Part shown: positions 42,698 through 54,427 of the stretch, one piece after another
Layout: each line of letters opens with the position of its first letter
How positions within the stretch are numbered: position 1 is the stretch's first letter
Assembly: GCA_964035575.1 (NCBI GenBank)
Contig: OZ037930.1
Coordinates: 372,001-436,000 of the forward strand
DNA length: 64,000 bases
Reading direction: 5' to 3'
From: Rhynchopus sp. YZ270_cl-10
Lineage: Eukaryota; Euglenozoa; Diplonemea; Diplonemida; Diplonemidae
Notes under the pieces: model-generated
What the model saw: only the letters and a program-made list of their open reading frames with translations
The model's database searches: none
Told to the model about the DNA's origin: nothing
Position numbers and translations under genes: made by a program

Positions 42698-45600
42698 TCA
42701 TAACACCTTATCCAGCCGAGCACGCCGTTTCATTGCACGCTTTTGCTCTTTAATGAGGGCCCGCATATGGGCTTCGCTGTCCTTCTCTGACGCTGACTTT
42801 GCATAGCTGTCACGCCAATACGCTGTGTACCCTGAGTATGAATCCACTGCAGCAAATTCCGGGTCGGGCGCTGTAATGAGCGTTGAGGGCACACAGGCAC
42901 GGTAGAAGCGCTCCTCCTGTTGCCGCATCTCCCCCAGCGCCGCCAGCGCCGTCCCTTGCCCTGCGTCAAAGAACCCCCCTCCTCCTTGCTCACCCTCCAC
43001 ACCCTCCTGCCCCTCCCCATACCCCTTCGACTCTGAGGCAGACCTCCCAAAGCCATCCACCTCATACCCAGGGTACCGCGAGCTTCGTGAAGGCGTCGTA
43101 TACTGAGAAGAAGGGTACTCCAGTGGGCGATGCTGATGATGATGCTGATAATCACCCTGATATTCACGGTGCGCGCTGTAGTCCTCTTGGTGGGGTCTTG
43201 GAGGGGATGTTGTGTTATGAGGGTATTGAATGGGATAATCCTGCCGCACCCCACCCCCACCACCACCCCCACCCCCACCCCCATTCCGGTATTGAGGTAA
43301 TGGCGGGGTAGATGCAGGCACCGCGCGCTGTTCTGTGTACGTTTGGTTCGGTTGTGACGGTGCGGTTGAATATGCATCAGAAGTTGGGATATTAAACAGC
43401 CCTTTGTAGTAATCCGTGATAGATTGGGAAGGGGTGTGCCCTGTGGGGCTGTCTGGTTTGGTGTTGCTTCCGTTGCTAGCTCGGAGGAAGGGGGTGAGGG
43501 TGGTGTTGTGGTGCGGAGGGGGTTCGGGAAACCCGGTTGAAACAGCGTCGAAGCCGCAGTCTGCGGCAGAGAGGGCGGCTTCCCATCCTGCTAGGCGGCC
43601 GCATTCTCTGTGGATGTCTCTTTCCTCTTCGCTATCTACATCGAGGTCGCTATAGTGGGAGTGGTGTGGTGGGTGTGTGGTGTGCACATCGCTGTCATAG
43701 GAGAAGGGCAAGGTGGCGGAGTGGGGGCGTGCAAAGCTGGTCCACAGTGCAGACTCCTCGCGGACCGCTTTGCGTGCATCTGCGGATTGGCGTTTCACCT
43801 CAGCGTCCCGTTGATGGCGGTATTGCCGCAGCTTTTTATCCCTTCGCGCATTAAGATGAACAATGCGAGCGGCAAGAGATGCCAGCCGGTCGCGGACCGG
43901 AATCCATACCCTCCGGATTTTGAGGCGCGCCTCGTCTTCGTCTTCTTCGAGAAAGATGCGCGCTTCGCTTTCCTTGTCGGAGAGTTCGCTTCGTTGGAGT
44001 TTGCGTTCAAGCTTTTCCATTTTTTTTCTGTCGCGTTCTTTCTTTTTGTGGATTTTGTAGCTTGATTCTTTGAGGGGGCTGAAGGTGTTGAAGGCGAGGT
44101 GTTCTTCGCCGTCGAAGTTGTCGCGTACGTTGGATTCGACGGTCTGGATGCGGATGATGACGGCTTTCCAGAGGGGGCGGAGGTTTTCCTTGTGCATGGC
44201 GCGGAGGTCGCGGCGTTCGTTGACTTCCTCGGTGGTCGCTGAGTGGCGTTCTTCGGAGTTCTTTTGGAGGAAGACCTCGCGTGCCCGGCGCTGTGTCTGC
44301 TTCAGCACCGCAAAGACCTTGCGGTAGTGTTCGCTCACGATGCGGTCGCGCGCCGTCAGCAGCTGCAGCCACTTCTGCAGACGTCGCCCCATCACCGCGC
44401 TCCGCTTATCCAAGACCCGGACACACGACGCACGCCACTGCATGCACCGTTGGATGTGAAGGACATGAGTCTTCAAGGCGCCGTCTCGCGTCTCTTCAAT
44501 CTTCTGAAACGCTTTTACCCTTAAGAACACTTTGGTCTTACCTACCTGTGCCTCGGATTTGTCGGTCTGTAGAGGATAGAGGAGGTTACAGAGGAGGGTG
44601 AAGAATCGATGAAAAGGGCTTATTTTCAGCTGGAGTGGGGGGGAAAAAATCGCTTTGAAAAATACCTTGAGAGAATAGAGAACCGACTGGCACTTCTCGC
44701 GTTTCCCAGAGATGCTGCGGTCTCCCATGACGGAGTAGCGGGAGAAGAATTCATCGAACGGGATACGGTAGCTGTACGTGAAAAAATGTGGATTTACTTT
44801 TTTTGAAAACTTGGTTGTATCAGTGTAGACACCCGAGGATGAACTCCACTATATTTTTTTTGCTTTGTTTCATGGCAATGCAGTGAACCAACTTCGCTAT
44901 ATCATACCAATAACCTTGCTGTCTGGTTTTGACAGTTTCGACCACCCCTGAGCACGTCAGCTGGTCGAGCACGGAGGGGCTGTGAAAGACATCCTGCACC
45001 TTCTGTGGGTTCGGTCGAATGCAGCGTACCCAGTTCGGCTCTGTGCTTTGGATGGTGTCGATGAGCTCGTTGAGAGAGGCTTTGAAGGTGCTGGAGACTG
45101 TGGTTTTGCGTTGCTTTTCGCCTGGTAGGGGTGCTCGGGGCATGAGCTGCTTCACCACTGCGTCTGTTGTTGTTCTGCACAGAGATTTAATCTCTTCGGA
45201 TAAAAGGTCGATGTTCTTCCCTACGAAGCCGTCGATGTTGTAGCTCACCTTGCCAGCATAATGCCAGATCGAGAACTGTCCTGGCCGGCGCGGGTCGTAT
45301 TCGAAATAGTCGCTCGCTTTCTCGCGCTTCACGATGACCTGCCCTTCGGCATTCCGTTTGGATCCCTTCTCCTTGTTTTGTTCGCCGCCAAAGCGTTCAA
45401 TCATTGAGTCCAAAAACTTCCGGTCGTCTGCAGCATCGCCTGTCTGTGTTGATTTGCAGACATCGTCGAGAAGGGAGTAAACTGAGTTCTTTCCTGCCAT
45501 GATGAGATCGAGGCATGCTTGGTTGTCGTTTACTGCGACGCCTTTGTGTGCTTGTTGGATGCCTTCTTGTTGGCATTCTTGAAGGTCTTTATCGTAGACG

Positions 45601-47054
45601 TAAGTGTTGTAGTGTTTTTGGAGTCGTTCGTTGGCAAGGTTAATGCAAAGTTGTTCAAAAGAGTTGACCCGAAAGTTTTCAAATCCAAAAATGTCGAGTA
45701 GTCCTATCCAGTGGGCTTCTTGGCTTGGTTGGGAGACCACATCATTAATCTTGTTTACTATCCACAAAAACATTTTTTCATAAAGAAAGATCGACAATGA
45801 GTTTCGGGTATCCCTCGATTGCAGCATGTTCATCGGCTTGCGTACCACATCCTTCCCCATACTCCGCGTCATCGTAAGAAGCGAGGTCTGCAAGGAGGCT
45901 GGATCGATGGACAACATTTTCGCAGCGCGCTCAATGTATTCTGCACCGGAGGAGATGACGGAGGCGTCCTTTTCGTTGTTCTCGAATTCTACTTTGCTTA
46001 GATGGAGACACGCGGCGATGACCTTCCAGCAGGAGTCGCTTTCATCTTCGGTGAACCCTACGGTCTTCATGGCGGAGAGCACTTCGTTGAAGTCGTCTGT
46101 GTCGTTTACCTTTGGAATCGAAAGGCATCCACCCATCTGGAGCATTGGATACGAAGACGCTGCGTCCAGCATATATCTTTCCTTCTGCTCTGCAGACGCG
46201 CCAATGGCAAGCTGGTAGAAAGCGTGGTAAAGTCTCTCATCGGCACCGCATTGAACTACTCTGCTCTTTTCTAGAAGGTACGGCGTGTTATGCATGCCAA
46301 CGAGAATGCCTTTCGCATTAAATTGAATTTTCATAAATTTCCCGAATCTCGAAGAATTATCATTTCGCGTCGTCTTCGCATTCCCAAACGACTCCAGAAT
46401 CGGAGAAGACTGCTGTAATTTATCATTAATCGATGTGATTGCGGTAATCGCTTCATCCCCTGCATCCTCATTTCGAAGCAACGTTGTGCACAAATCACCA
46501 AAATATCTGAGAATGATTTTCGCCCCCTCCGTTTTTCCTGCCCCAGATTCTCCGGAAATTAGAATCGATTGGTTGCCGTGCGATACCATATCCCAATAAC
46601 TCTTATTCGCGACCGCCCAGGAATGCGGCCGGAGTGTGGTTCTTGATAAAGGGGCGCCCTGCCAGCCCTCTCGGATGTAGGCAGCGCTCTGCTCGGGTTG
46701 GTAGTGCTCGATCGTCCATTTGAAGGGGTTAAGGGCGATGATGAGGTTTCCAATGTGGGTGTAGATGTTGTCATCACGGAAGCGGTTTTTTAATACACTT
46801 AGCAAAACGGCAACGTGGAGTTCGGAAAGTTGTAGGAGGTCATCCGGTTTGACTAAATCAATGCCATCCAAAAGACGGTGTACGTCATATCCAGGGATGT
46901 TCTCAATGTGCTCCAAGTGTACGTCTTTTACTGTATATTTTAATCCCTTCGCCGTCTCCTCGACCTCCGCAACGGTACCCTGCTCCCAGCTCTTCTCTGG
47001 GTCTTGCTGATGTCGGAAAAACACTCGAGTGCCTTCTGATAAGGGCTTCGCCAT
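42698..47054 (-). CDS. Myosin heavy chain, unusual class
   Basis: Three exons (47054-44908, 44771-44666, 44566-42698) encode 1373 residues; 4122 nt, phases agree. An N-terminal SH3-like segment precedes the motor. The P-loop GESGAGKTEG (about residue 168), switch I NDNSSRFGKFMKI and switch II DIFGFENF are intact, so it should be an active actin motor. The exon 1/2 junction restores GYCYRIPFDEFFSRYS and the exon 2/3 junction leads to AQVGKTKVFLR, both standard converter sequences. One or two IQ-like segments follow (HIQRCMQWRASCVR). The roughly 550-residue tail has a charged, partly coiled-coil part, then a Pro-, His- and Gly-rich low-complexity part and a basic end. No tail domain allows class assignment. 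Intron 1 (136 nt) contains element A3. Confidence 0.92.
44802..44853 (+). repeat. A-family dispersed element, copy A3 (intronic)
   Basis: Full-length copy (TTTGAAAACTTGG ... CTCCACTATA) inside myosin intron 1, antisense to the gene. A1 lies in the opposite orientation relative to its host intron, so the element does not supply the splice sites. Confidence 0.75.
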
Positions 47055-47734
47055 TTTTTTTGTTTCAAATTGAGAGTAAAAAAGAGTTCAAAAATAGAAA
47101 ACGGAAAGAAAGCGCGTTAAATGCGGGCCATATGAGGGTTTAATAACGCTTTTTTTAAAAAAGAAATGCAGGGGGATATAGAGGGAAATATGACCCAAAA
47201 GGGTGTGTATATTGATGGGGTCCACCCCTCTTTCCTTTTGTGTGTGAAGGGTAGGTGTACTCCAGCTTGGAGGTAGAGGGAACGAAGGGTTGAGGAGAAA
47301 AGGAAGAAAATTTGTGCTTTTTTTCCTCAATATTCCCTTCATAACAAGAGAGGCGTAGGGGAGGCATTTTGCCCATATTTTTTTTTCCTTTTTTTTTTGT
47401 TTTAGATACTGCAACCGGAAAAGGAGTGAAGCGATTGCAGCAAGGTGGTGTACGGGAGGGGAGAGAAGGGAAAGGTATTTATTTTTTCTCGCACACTAAT
47501 TTGTGTAGCGGAAAGAAGAGTCACGTTGTTCAACTCACCCAACCGTGCTCCGTTACACCACCCAAACAGGTGTGAGATAGTGTGTGTGGAAGCGTCGGGG
47601 AACGACCATTGTGACATTATTATTATTTTTTGGAACAGTCAGGGCTTTTTCTAGGATTTCGGTTTTTTCGATCTGGGTATTGTATTTAGGCGGGAGTTGA
47701 ATAAAAGCCCCCCTAGAAAATTTTTGCCTTTTTT

Positions 47735-47795
47735 TTTGAAAAATTGTTGGAATAGCGTAGATGCCACCTTTGCAAACTCCACTGTCGTTTTTTTT
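47735..47795 (+). repeat. B-family dispersed element, copy B3
   Basis: TTTGAAAAATTGTTGGAATAG, then CGTAGATGCCACC and CTCCACTGTCG before a T-run. Its start is intermediate between the A and B families. Confidence 0.55.
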
Positions 47796-48107
47796 TGCCT
47801 GCAACGCCATTTTTCATTTTTTGCTCTGCAAAAAAAAGAAGAGTTCGTTGAGTGACTCTGTTGCAATTTCATTCCCTAATTTTTTCCAATTTTTGTTGTC
47901 AAAGGCTGAGACACCTTCCGCTCACAAAGTAAGCAAGGGGGGGGAAAAAAATACTTAGCAGGATGTACAATGAAACACCCTCACTGAGGAAGAGCGTGGG
48001 GAGGAAAGTGAGGTTTGAGATTTGACGTTTAGATGTGCAAAAAAGAACAGGAAAAAAAAAGACCGGCATTGCATGGAGTAACTCCGGCATCACTTAGACG
48101 CGTGGAG

Positions 48108-48159
48108 TATAGTGGAGTGCATCTTCGGGTGTCTACACCAAAACAACCAAGTTTTCAAA
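48108..48159 (-). repeat. A-family dispersed element, copy A4
   Basis: On the minus strand: TTTTGAAAACTTGG, GGTGTAGACACCCGAAG, CACTCCACTATAC. It abuts H10 with no gap. Confidence 0.7.
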
Positions 48160-48161
48160 AA

Positions 48162-48211
48162 AGATGTAAGATGATCCCAAAGCTCCCCCTCTCTGTCCTA
48201 AGTCGTCTTGA
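48162..48211 (+). repeat. H-family stem-loop, copy H10
   Basis: AAGATGA and TCGTCTT form the outer stem. The change from TCACCTT keeps pairing (G-T allowed). The centre is diverged. H11 at 48438-48486 is a sister copy with the same outer stem (leader GATGTAAGATGATCCC in both). Confidence 0.6.
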
Positions 48212-49449
48212 AAAATAAAAACTGTTATCTGAGTTTAGGCTAGTCTGGTAAAGAAAGAAACGAAATCAAAAAAAGAACTTCTCGTTGATCGCACCGAAAT
48301 CAAAAAAAAAAAAAACGTTTCTGTGGATAAGTTGTGTCGTGTTTACATTGCTCACACCAAAAATTCAGGCACACCTCAGATATGTTTTCATTTCCTCCTC
48401 TACAACCTTTGCAAGGCAGTTGTCTCAAAAAAAAAAAGATGTAAGATGATCCCGAAGCTCTCCCTCCCTGTGTTAAGTCGTCTTGAAAAAAAAAAATGCC
48501 TCAGTGGACGACTGAAGAGAGAGAGAGAGAGGGAGTTTGAAACTGTTTGTTGTTATGTTTGTACTCTTTGTTTTTGCTATTTTGTGTTTGTGTTTGTTTA
48601 GCTTTTTTAGATCCTTAACCAAAGCGATGTGCGAACTTTAATGAAGAGAGAGGGGGAGTTTGAAAATGTTTTTTGTATGTTTTGAAAGTGCTTTGTGCTC
48701 TGTTTAATTTTGCTTGATAGTTTTGTAGACGTGGAGTTGGAGAGGAAGGGCGCGTTACTTTGTATGAGATTACGACTTATCTGATGAAGAGAGAGGGGGA
48801 AGGGGGAAGGGGATAAGGGGGGAAAAGCATTGAGCAATATGTGCGGAATTACTAAAAAGAAAAGAACAAAACCATAAAAGAATGAAAATGCCTCTCGTGC
48901 ACAACAACAACACGCATTTTTTGCTTTTTTTCCCGCGTTCAAAAAAATTTTTTTTTTGCAAAAATCATGCAATCCAGGTATGCAACACAACCGGAGTGAA
49001 AAATGTTTTCCTAAAAATCAGAAATCCATTTTTTTTTCTTTCAAACACAGATTTTCAAAACCAAAAAAAAAAAATACCATATTTTTTCTCCAAAGGGAAC
49101 GATCCATCACATACAAGACAAAAATCTGGTGACTCGTGAAAGGGTTGCAACACATACCATAAGATGTGCAGCAAGCCTGTTTTATCCACCCTCTACCAGA
49201 CGTTATCAGTGAATAAGATAACAAAAAAGCGCTATTTTAAAAAATAATAGGACACGAGAGACAGAATGAGCAGAGGGGGCGGGGAAATATCCGAGGGACT
49301 AATTGAAGTGTGAGACACACTGAGGGAGGAATATAAAATGGTGATTGTTGACGACAATCCTCCATACGGATGCCAGCCATCCGGATGAAAGCACAACAGT
49401 ACCCTGCGGCCAACGACAGAAGGTGTAAAAAGGAAGCCTATTGGGTTCC

Positions 49450-49503
49450 CCGTACCATAGTATGAAAAAGGGGGACGGTACACAACCGCTCGTCCGCCGG
49501 CGG
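49450..49503 (+). repeat. P-family element, copy P1
   Basis: Shares CCGTACCATA and GGTACACAACCGCTCG with P2 at 59532. Paired pieces GACG/CGTC and GGT/ACC surround the ACACA tip. Confidence 0.45.
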
Positions 49504-49632
49504 CCCAGAGTTGTGAGCTTGTAGGTACTCAAAAAGCGCCCCAGTTTGAAATAAAAAGCGGGGGTGAAATATAAAAGAAAATGAAGGAAAGAGCTTTGAA
49601 AGTGCAGATGAAATATATACTGAGATTTTCTT

Positions 49633-49687
49633 TTTTGGAAACTTGGTTTTGTATTAGTGTAGCCACCCTAGAGTGTGCTTCACTATA
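49633..49687 (+). repeat. A-family dispersed element, copy A5
   Basis: GGAAACTTGG, TATTAGTGTAGCCACCC, TGCTTCACTATA. The TAGTG/CACTA arms are kept while the loop between them differs. Confidence 0.65.
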
Positions 49688-50792
49688 AAAAAATACTCTA
49701 CTTTTGTATCAATTGTATCTTCTCGCACAGGATGACCTGTATCACAAAGCACCGTACCCCCCCATTTGCTCCCAAGATAGAGCGCAATACGTTTAGATTC
49801 ATTTAGTACCTTTGATCATTACCGTGCCACAGCACGACCAGTCTTGCTTCGTTTCCACGTTATGTTCAACGAAGAAGAAGGTGGTGGTGGGTCAGGGTGT
49901 CTTTACATCAAGTTTGTCTAATGATTCTAAAATATTTGCTACTTAATTCTGGAGGAGCGGAAGGTGATGTTGAATGAAAAAAGGGATCGAAAAAAAAAGG
50001 AAAATTTAATGTGCCTCTTGTGCACACCCATTCTCAGGGCGTTCGCTATCGCCATCGTTTTTTCCTGATCGTGGCGAAATGCCAAAAAACCCGAAATTTT
50101 TGCTTTTTTACTAGTGCTTAAAATAGGTCAAAAAAAATTTTCCGCCGGAGAGAAGCTAGTTCGTGGGGGGTGAATCCCTGGTACTGAGTGGTCAAAAAAA
50201 ATTTGCGATTTGCGCGTGATCCCTTCCCCAGCACAAGTGCTATTACAGCTGCACTTTCCTGACTAAAACCAGCAAAACGATGGAGAATTTCATCAATCCC
50301 CCCTCACTGAGGGTCTCTTTGTGTTGTTTAATCAAACAGATGTACAAGAGAGAGGCATCCGTCATATGAGACTTCATCCTTATTTTGATTATTTTCAATA
50401 AACTAAAACGTCTCTCTGCCGTTGAAGGTAGAGTTGACACGAGTAGTGACACCTTCTATAACAGGGGCTTCACCAGACTGCAGGATTGAGGAGCGGGAGT
50501 GCTGGGGAAACTTCCTCTCACGGCAGGCGGGTTTGCGGAACAGTGGACACCCCTCTGCGACCCCCCCTCCGGGGGGTCGACAGGGTGGTGGGGAGAAATC
50601 TCTCTCTCTTTATTTTTTTTTCTCCCCTTTTTTTATTTATTTATTTATTTATTTATTTATACAGGGTTTCGCCCCGGTGGGGCGAAGCCCTGGGGCGAAA
50701 TAAAATGTCATTTTTTCAGGAAAAATTTTTTTTAACGAAAAAAAATATTTTTCGCCCCGGGGCGAACGCCCTGCCCATTCTCAAAAAAAAAA

Positions 50793-50859
50793 CTATTATT
50801 GATGCAGGCACACCTCCGACTGACTGACGTACGATGCCAGCCCCGGCCGGCGGGTGAAC
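50793..50859 (+). repeat. T-family dispersed element, copy T3
   Basis: TATTGATGCAGGCACACC, GACTGACTGACGTACGATGCC, then a CCGGCCGG palindrome. A-runs lie on both sides. Confidence 0.6.
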
Positions 50860-51821
50860 AAAAAAAATAAAATGCACAGACCCCCGCGTATAGTATCCAC
50901 AAAAAAAAAAAAGGGCGAAGTTTATTTTGGTATGGGAGGGGGGGAAGTGAAGTGGACCTCTTTCTTGGTTTGAATGCCTTCTCAAGGTATGAGACAGTTT
51001 GTCACGTTGTTCTTGTTGTCAACACAGTAATCCCATCTGGTTTTTACCCCACGTTTAGAACCGTATAGGACCGTAGACGCACCTATACGCGGGGTAAAAA
51101 ATCCGGTGGTAATACTGAAAAATCGAAATGAATCAATCTTGACAAAATACACAATATCGTTCTGTCCCAGTACCTATGTCGATATGCAAGTGGGTAATGA
51201 ACGAAAAAGAGGACCACGTGGCGAAGAATGTTTTGATTTAATAGACACCCGCTATATGCATTTTTTGAGGGGTTTTTTAGTAAAAAGTTTTGAAATAAAA
51301 AAGGGAGGGTGGGGACAAAAACCCCGAGAAATTATGTTTTGTGCGAAAGAGCGAGAATAAGAGGAAGGAAACATTAAGGAAAGACCAACGAATATCGGGG
51401 AAAAAATCAAATTGTTCCCAAGAATTATAAAAAAGGAAAACAGTTTTTTTGTTCTTTTGTTTTTGTAAGATTATCGTGAGCCTCGTGTACATGATTCTCA
51501 CTTTGTAACAACAGGAGAAGAAACCATCGTATCTCCACTCCCCTAACCAATTCACAAGAACTTCCCAAGACAAGCCGAATCTACACCACATCAAGAAACA
51601 TAGTTCTTTGTGTGAAGTTGTGTCGCGGCTTTTTCCGATGAGAGGGGGGCTTAATTTACCTAAAAAAATGCATTTTTTTTTTCTTGAAATATATTCTGCT
51701 GTGGAAACAACAGTTCAAATTTTAAAAAAAGGGGGCGCTTTCCTCAAACAAAATGATAAAAGGTATCTTCTGTGAGATAAGGTTATGAGATGCTCCTCAG
51801 TCTGGTCATTACAAAGAATTA

Positions 51822-51932
51822 GGCTGATTGACGCCGGGCTTGGCCGGTGGTGATCGATGGTGATCGGTGGTGATCCGTTTGAATCGGTGGTAAAACGTGA
51901 AAAATGGCATGCCAGCCCCACGTCAATCAGCC
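51822..51932. mobile_element. TA-flanked MITE, GGCTGATTGACG termini
   Basis: 111 bp. Ends GGCTGATTGACG and CGTCAATCAGCC are perfectly inverted, with TA on both sides. The centre repeats TGGTGATCG. Non-coding. Confidence 0.8.
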
Positions 51933-51940
51933 TAAGAATA

Positions 51941-52026
51941 CCGTAATCATAAAAATGTTCGACCGTAAAAAAGGTCGAACTTCCAGAAAAAAATCCTGAA
52001 AAGGTCGAACATTAGTACGAATACGG
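51941..52026. mobile_element. TA-flanked MITE, CCGTA termini
   Basis: 86 bp, only 8 bp from the previous element. TA precedes CCGTAATCAT and ATACGG precedes TA. Inner arms ATGTTCGACC and GGTCGAACAT are perfectly inverted. Non-coding. Confidence 0.65.
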
Positions 52027-52635
52027 TAGATCAGAGTGGTATAGGTTGCGAAGGTGTGGCAAATCACCAATTGTTTTTGAAAGGCGAAACAAAACGTGGA
52101 AAAAAACTGTGAACCTGCATTTAGTAGGGTGTTCTTGGTGTCTGAATCAAAATCAAAACAGACAAACACAATGCTTTTGTTTTCCGTTTGTTTGCCCAAA
52201 GCGCACCCAGTCCTTTTATATTACTGACAACTAAAAGATGTTGTTTTGCAATAAAAAAAAGAGTGAAGCTGATGAAACGTGCAGAAGCTTCCAGGGATGC
52301 ATGCTGTTAGATGAATCTTGTATGCTGAATCACATTTAAAAAAGAGGTTGAAAAAAGGGGTAAAGACATTTGACGGAACACAAAGAAGAAGAATAAAATA
52401 TGCTGAAACAGTGCCCGGGAAACACTGGCCGAATAAGAGCAGAACACGGGGGGGAATCAACCCCACAAGACTCTTTTTCTAACCCCCATCCCCCGAAAAA
52501 ACCCCCTTTTTTGCGATCATCCCCCAGCCCCAGAGCTTTTATAAAACGACCCCCCCAACTCCCATTTTGAAAACTCCTCAAAATATCATTTTTTTTGTTG
52601 TATCGACAATAAGGATCTGTACTTTAATGTCTTTT

Positions 52636-53943
52636 TCACACTCCACCTACGGCTGCTGTGGTGCTGCCCCGCTTTCTTGCTGTCTTGAGGACTGGGAGGG
52701 TGGGGAGGACTGGGAGTGACTCACACTGCCGGAGAGTATCAGGGGCGGAGATGGCCATGGATCGTGTCGACTCTGTGGGGGTTTGCGAGAGCTGCGCCCC
52801 ACCCAACCCTCCTGCACGTGAACGCTGCGGTGTTGCGACAGTATGCCGCCGCCCCCGCCTGACCACATCATAGTACTGTGGACGCAACACAAAGTCCTGC
52901 GCTCCCGTCTCCTCAAAATGAATGCACGCCTGCGACTCATGGTACCGCACCACGGTGCCCACCTTCCCATTATACTCTTGCCTCCCTTTTAAACCTTTTA
53001 CCTTAATCGTTGCGCCTATTGGAGGTAATGTGTCCTGTTTTAGTGCGATTAACCGTTTTTGGGATGAAATGAAGGCAGCCCGTTTGGTTTCAATCGCTTT
53101 CCGCCCTGCCCACTCTTGCTTCGCACACCAGGCATGCCGGAGCTGCGAAATAACGACCGCTTCACTCCGTATCAGCTTTCGTCTCGCTGACGCTTCCTGC
53201 TTTGGTATCGGCTTCTGCTGTGTTACCTCTGGAGTTGGAGTAGGGGTGGGGGTAGGGGTAGTCACCTTACGAAGCGCGTCGGGCAATGCGACTCTCAAAC
53301 TCCCATCAGAATCTAAAGTGTTTGCCGCAGGAGGCGACAACGCAGCGAACCCACCCCCATCCAACACCGGAGACCCCAACGGCGTGCTCACCCCAGCAAT
53401 CCTCCTCCGATCCCCTTGCGCGGCAAGCATCCTCCTCGTAAACGCATGCGTTTCCTCACTATGCAACACCCCACGCGCCCCAGCCTCAACCTTCGCAATA
53501 TGATGTGCAGCAAGCCGCACCGAAGATCGAACCGTGCTCGCAATGAGAAGGCTCCGTTCGGATATTTCAGTTGAGATGATCTCTGTGGTTGTGGCGGTGG
53601 TGGTGGTGGTGGTGGTGGTGGTAGGATCTGCTGCAGGAACATCCTTCGCTACATTCACATTGTCCTTCTGACGTCGAAACAGATGTGAAGAAGAATCCGC
53701 CCTCCGACTCCCCCGTTTACCTCGTAACAACGACAGCCTAGAGGATAGAGGGCACACCCGGGAGGTCCCGCTCATCTGCAGCACCGCGCCTGCTGCAGAG
53801 CCATCCCCGCCATTCGCGTTCTGCGGCATCGCCGTGATGTTCCCCTCCGTGCTAGTGTTCACATTGGTCGGAATGTTCCCGTTCGCACAGCTCTCCTCCA
53901 ATAGCGACCACTTAACCTGCTCGACAAGGGTTTGATACGCCAT
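52636..53943 (-). CDS. Protein with a C-terminal KOW/SH3-like domain
   Basis: 435 residues from the ATG at 53943 (MAYQTLVEQVKWSLLEES). The N-terminal half is low complexity, with a run of Thr near residue 115 and TP repeats near 230. Around residues 260-310 is a basic helical stretch (RRKLIRSEAVVISQLRHAW). About 320-370 looks like a small beta-barrel (GATIKVKGLKGRQEYNGKVG, TVVRYHESQACIHFEE), similar in style to KOW or SH3-like domains that bind nucleic acid or protein. The tail is disordered. Single exon. No orthologue recognised; nucleic-acid binding is only a possibility. Confidence 0.72.
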   Translation of the reverse strand: MAYQTLVEQVKWSLLEESCANGNIPTNVNTSTEGNITAMPQNANGGDGSAAGAVLQMSGTSRVCPLSSRLSLLRGKRGSRRADSSSHLFRRQKDNVNVAKDVPAADPTTTTTTTTTATTTEIISTEISERSLLIASTVRSSVRLAAHHIAKVEAGARGVLHSEETHAFTRRMLAAQGDRRRIAGVSTPLGSPVLDGGGFAALSPPAANTLDSDGSLRVALPDALRKVTTPTPTPTPTPEVTQQKPIPKQEASARRKLIRSEAVVISQLRHAWCAKQEWAGRKAIETKRAAFISSQKRLIALKQDTLPPIGATIKVKGLKGRQEYNGKVGTVVRYHESQACIHFEETGAQDFVLRPQYYDVVRRGRRHTVATPQRSRAGGLGGAQLSQTPTESTRSMAISAPDTLRQCESLPVLPTLPVLKTARKRGSTTAAVGGV

Positions 53944-54203
53944 TGGGCGGGGGGGTATGGGGAAAGAGGAAACCAAGAAAAAAAAATGAAAAGTTTGGTG
54001 AGGGAGAAGGGGGGTTAACCCCAGAGAGAAAGGGAGGGGAGGGGTGTGGGTGTGTGTGTGTGTTCTGGAGAGGGGGCTAAAATAAAGTTTATTTGAAATA
54101 CAACAAGCCCGCTAGTGAACAGTGTACTGGGGGTGTTGGGTGTGGCGGTGGAGTAAAAAAGACGGTGGAAAGTGCCGCGCACCCCCGTCAGACTTTTTTT
54201 TGA

Positions 54204-54366
54204 AAACACACAGGAAGGCAGGAAATGAACTACCACACAAAAAAGTATAGTTGAAATACAAATCCCTCTCGTGAACATGAAAATTGATGTACCTTTGGTA
54301 CAGGACCGGCTGTACCGGGGTGGACACCCTGCAGTCCTACAATCCATTTCGTGGTTTACATCTGAT
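54204..54366. repeat. Q block, copy 1 (3' flank of BspA-like member 4)
   Basis: Closely matches 60593-60740 (AGGAAGGCAGGAAATGAAC to TTTCGTGGTTTACATCTGAT), except for a 15-40 nt replaced part in the middle. It lies 60-220 nt past the stop codon of member 4. It includes CTCTCGTGAACATG, recalling the H-family loop, and GTACC/GGTAC pairs. Confidence 0.7.
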
Positions 54367-54427
54367 TAAAAACAAAATGGCCAGTTTTTTCTTCTCTTGG
54401 GACAGCTAACACACTGAACACGGGACC

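Larger units (their letters stand above)
47055..49449. other. Gene-free region rich in small elements, part 1
   Basis: No coding frame is supported. It holds B3 (47735-47795), A4 (48108-48159, minus), H10 and H11, and long A/T runs. 47800-47880 resembles the arms of foldback E4. Confidence 0.5.
49504..52635. other. Gene-free region rich in small elements, part 2
   Basis: No coding frame is supported. It contains A5 (49633-49687), an M-like loop with CTCTTGTGC at about 50010, GC-rich hairpins at 50558-50579 and 50668-50766 (TTCGCCCC and GGGGCGAA repeated), T3, a hairpin at 51034-51108 (TTTTTACCCC/GGGGTAAAAA with inner GTATAG/CTATAC), and two MITEs. Confidence 0.5.

Noticed and set aside
43416-44601. 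Several plus-strand open frames over the myosin tail
   Set aside because: Shadows of the GC-rich sense frame; the sense strand is confirmed by exon phases and myosin motifs.
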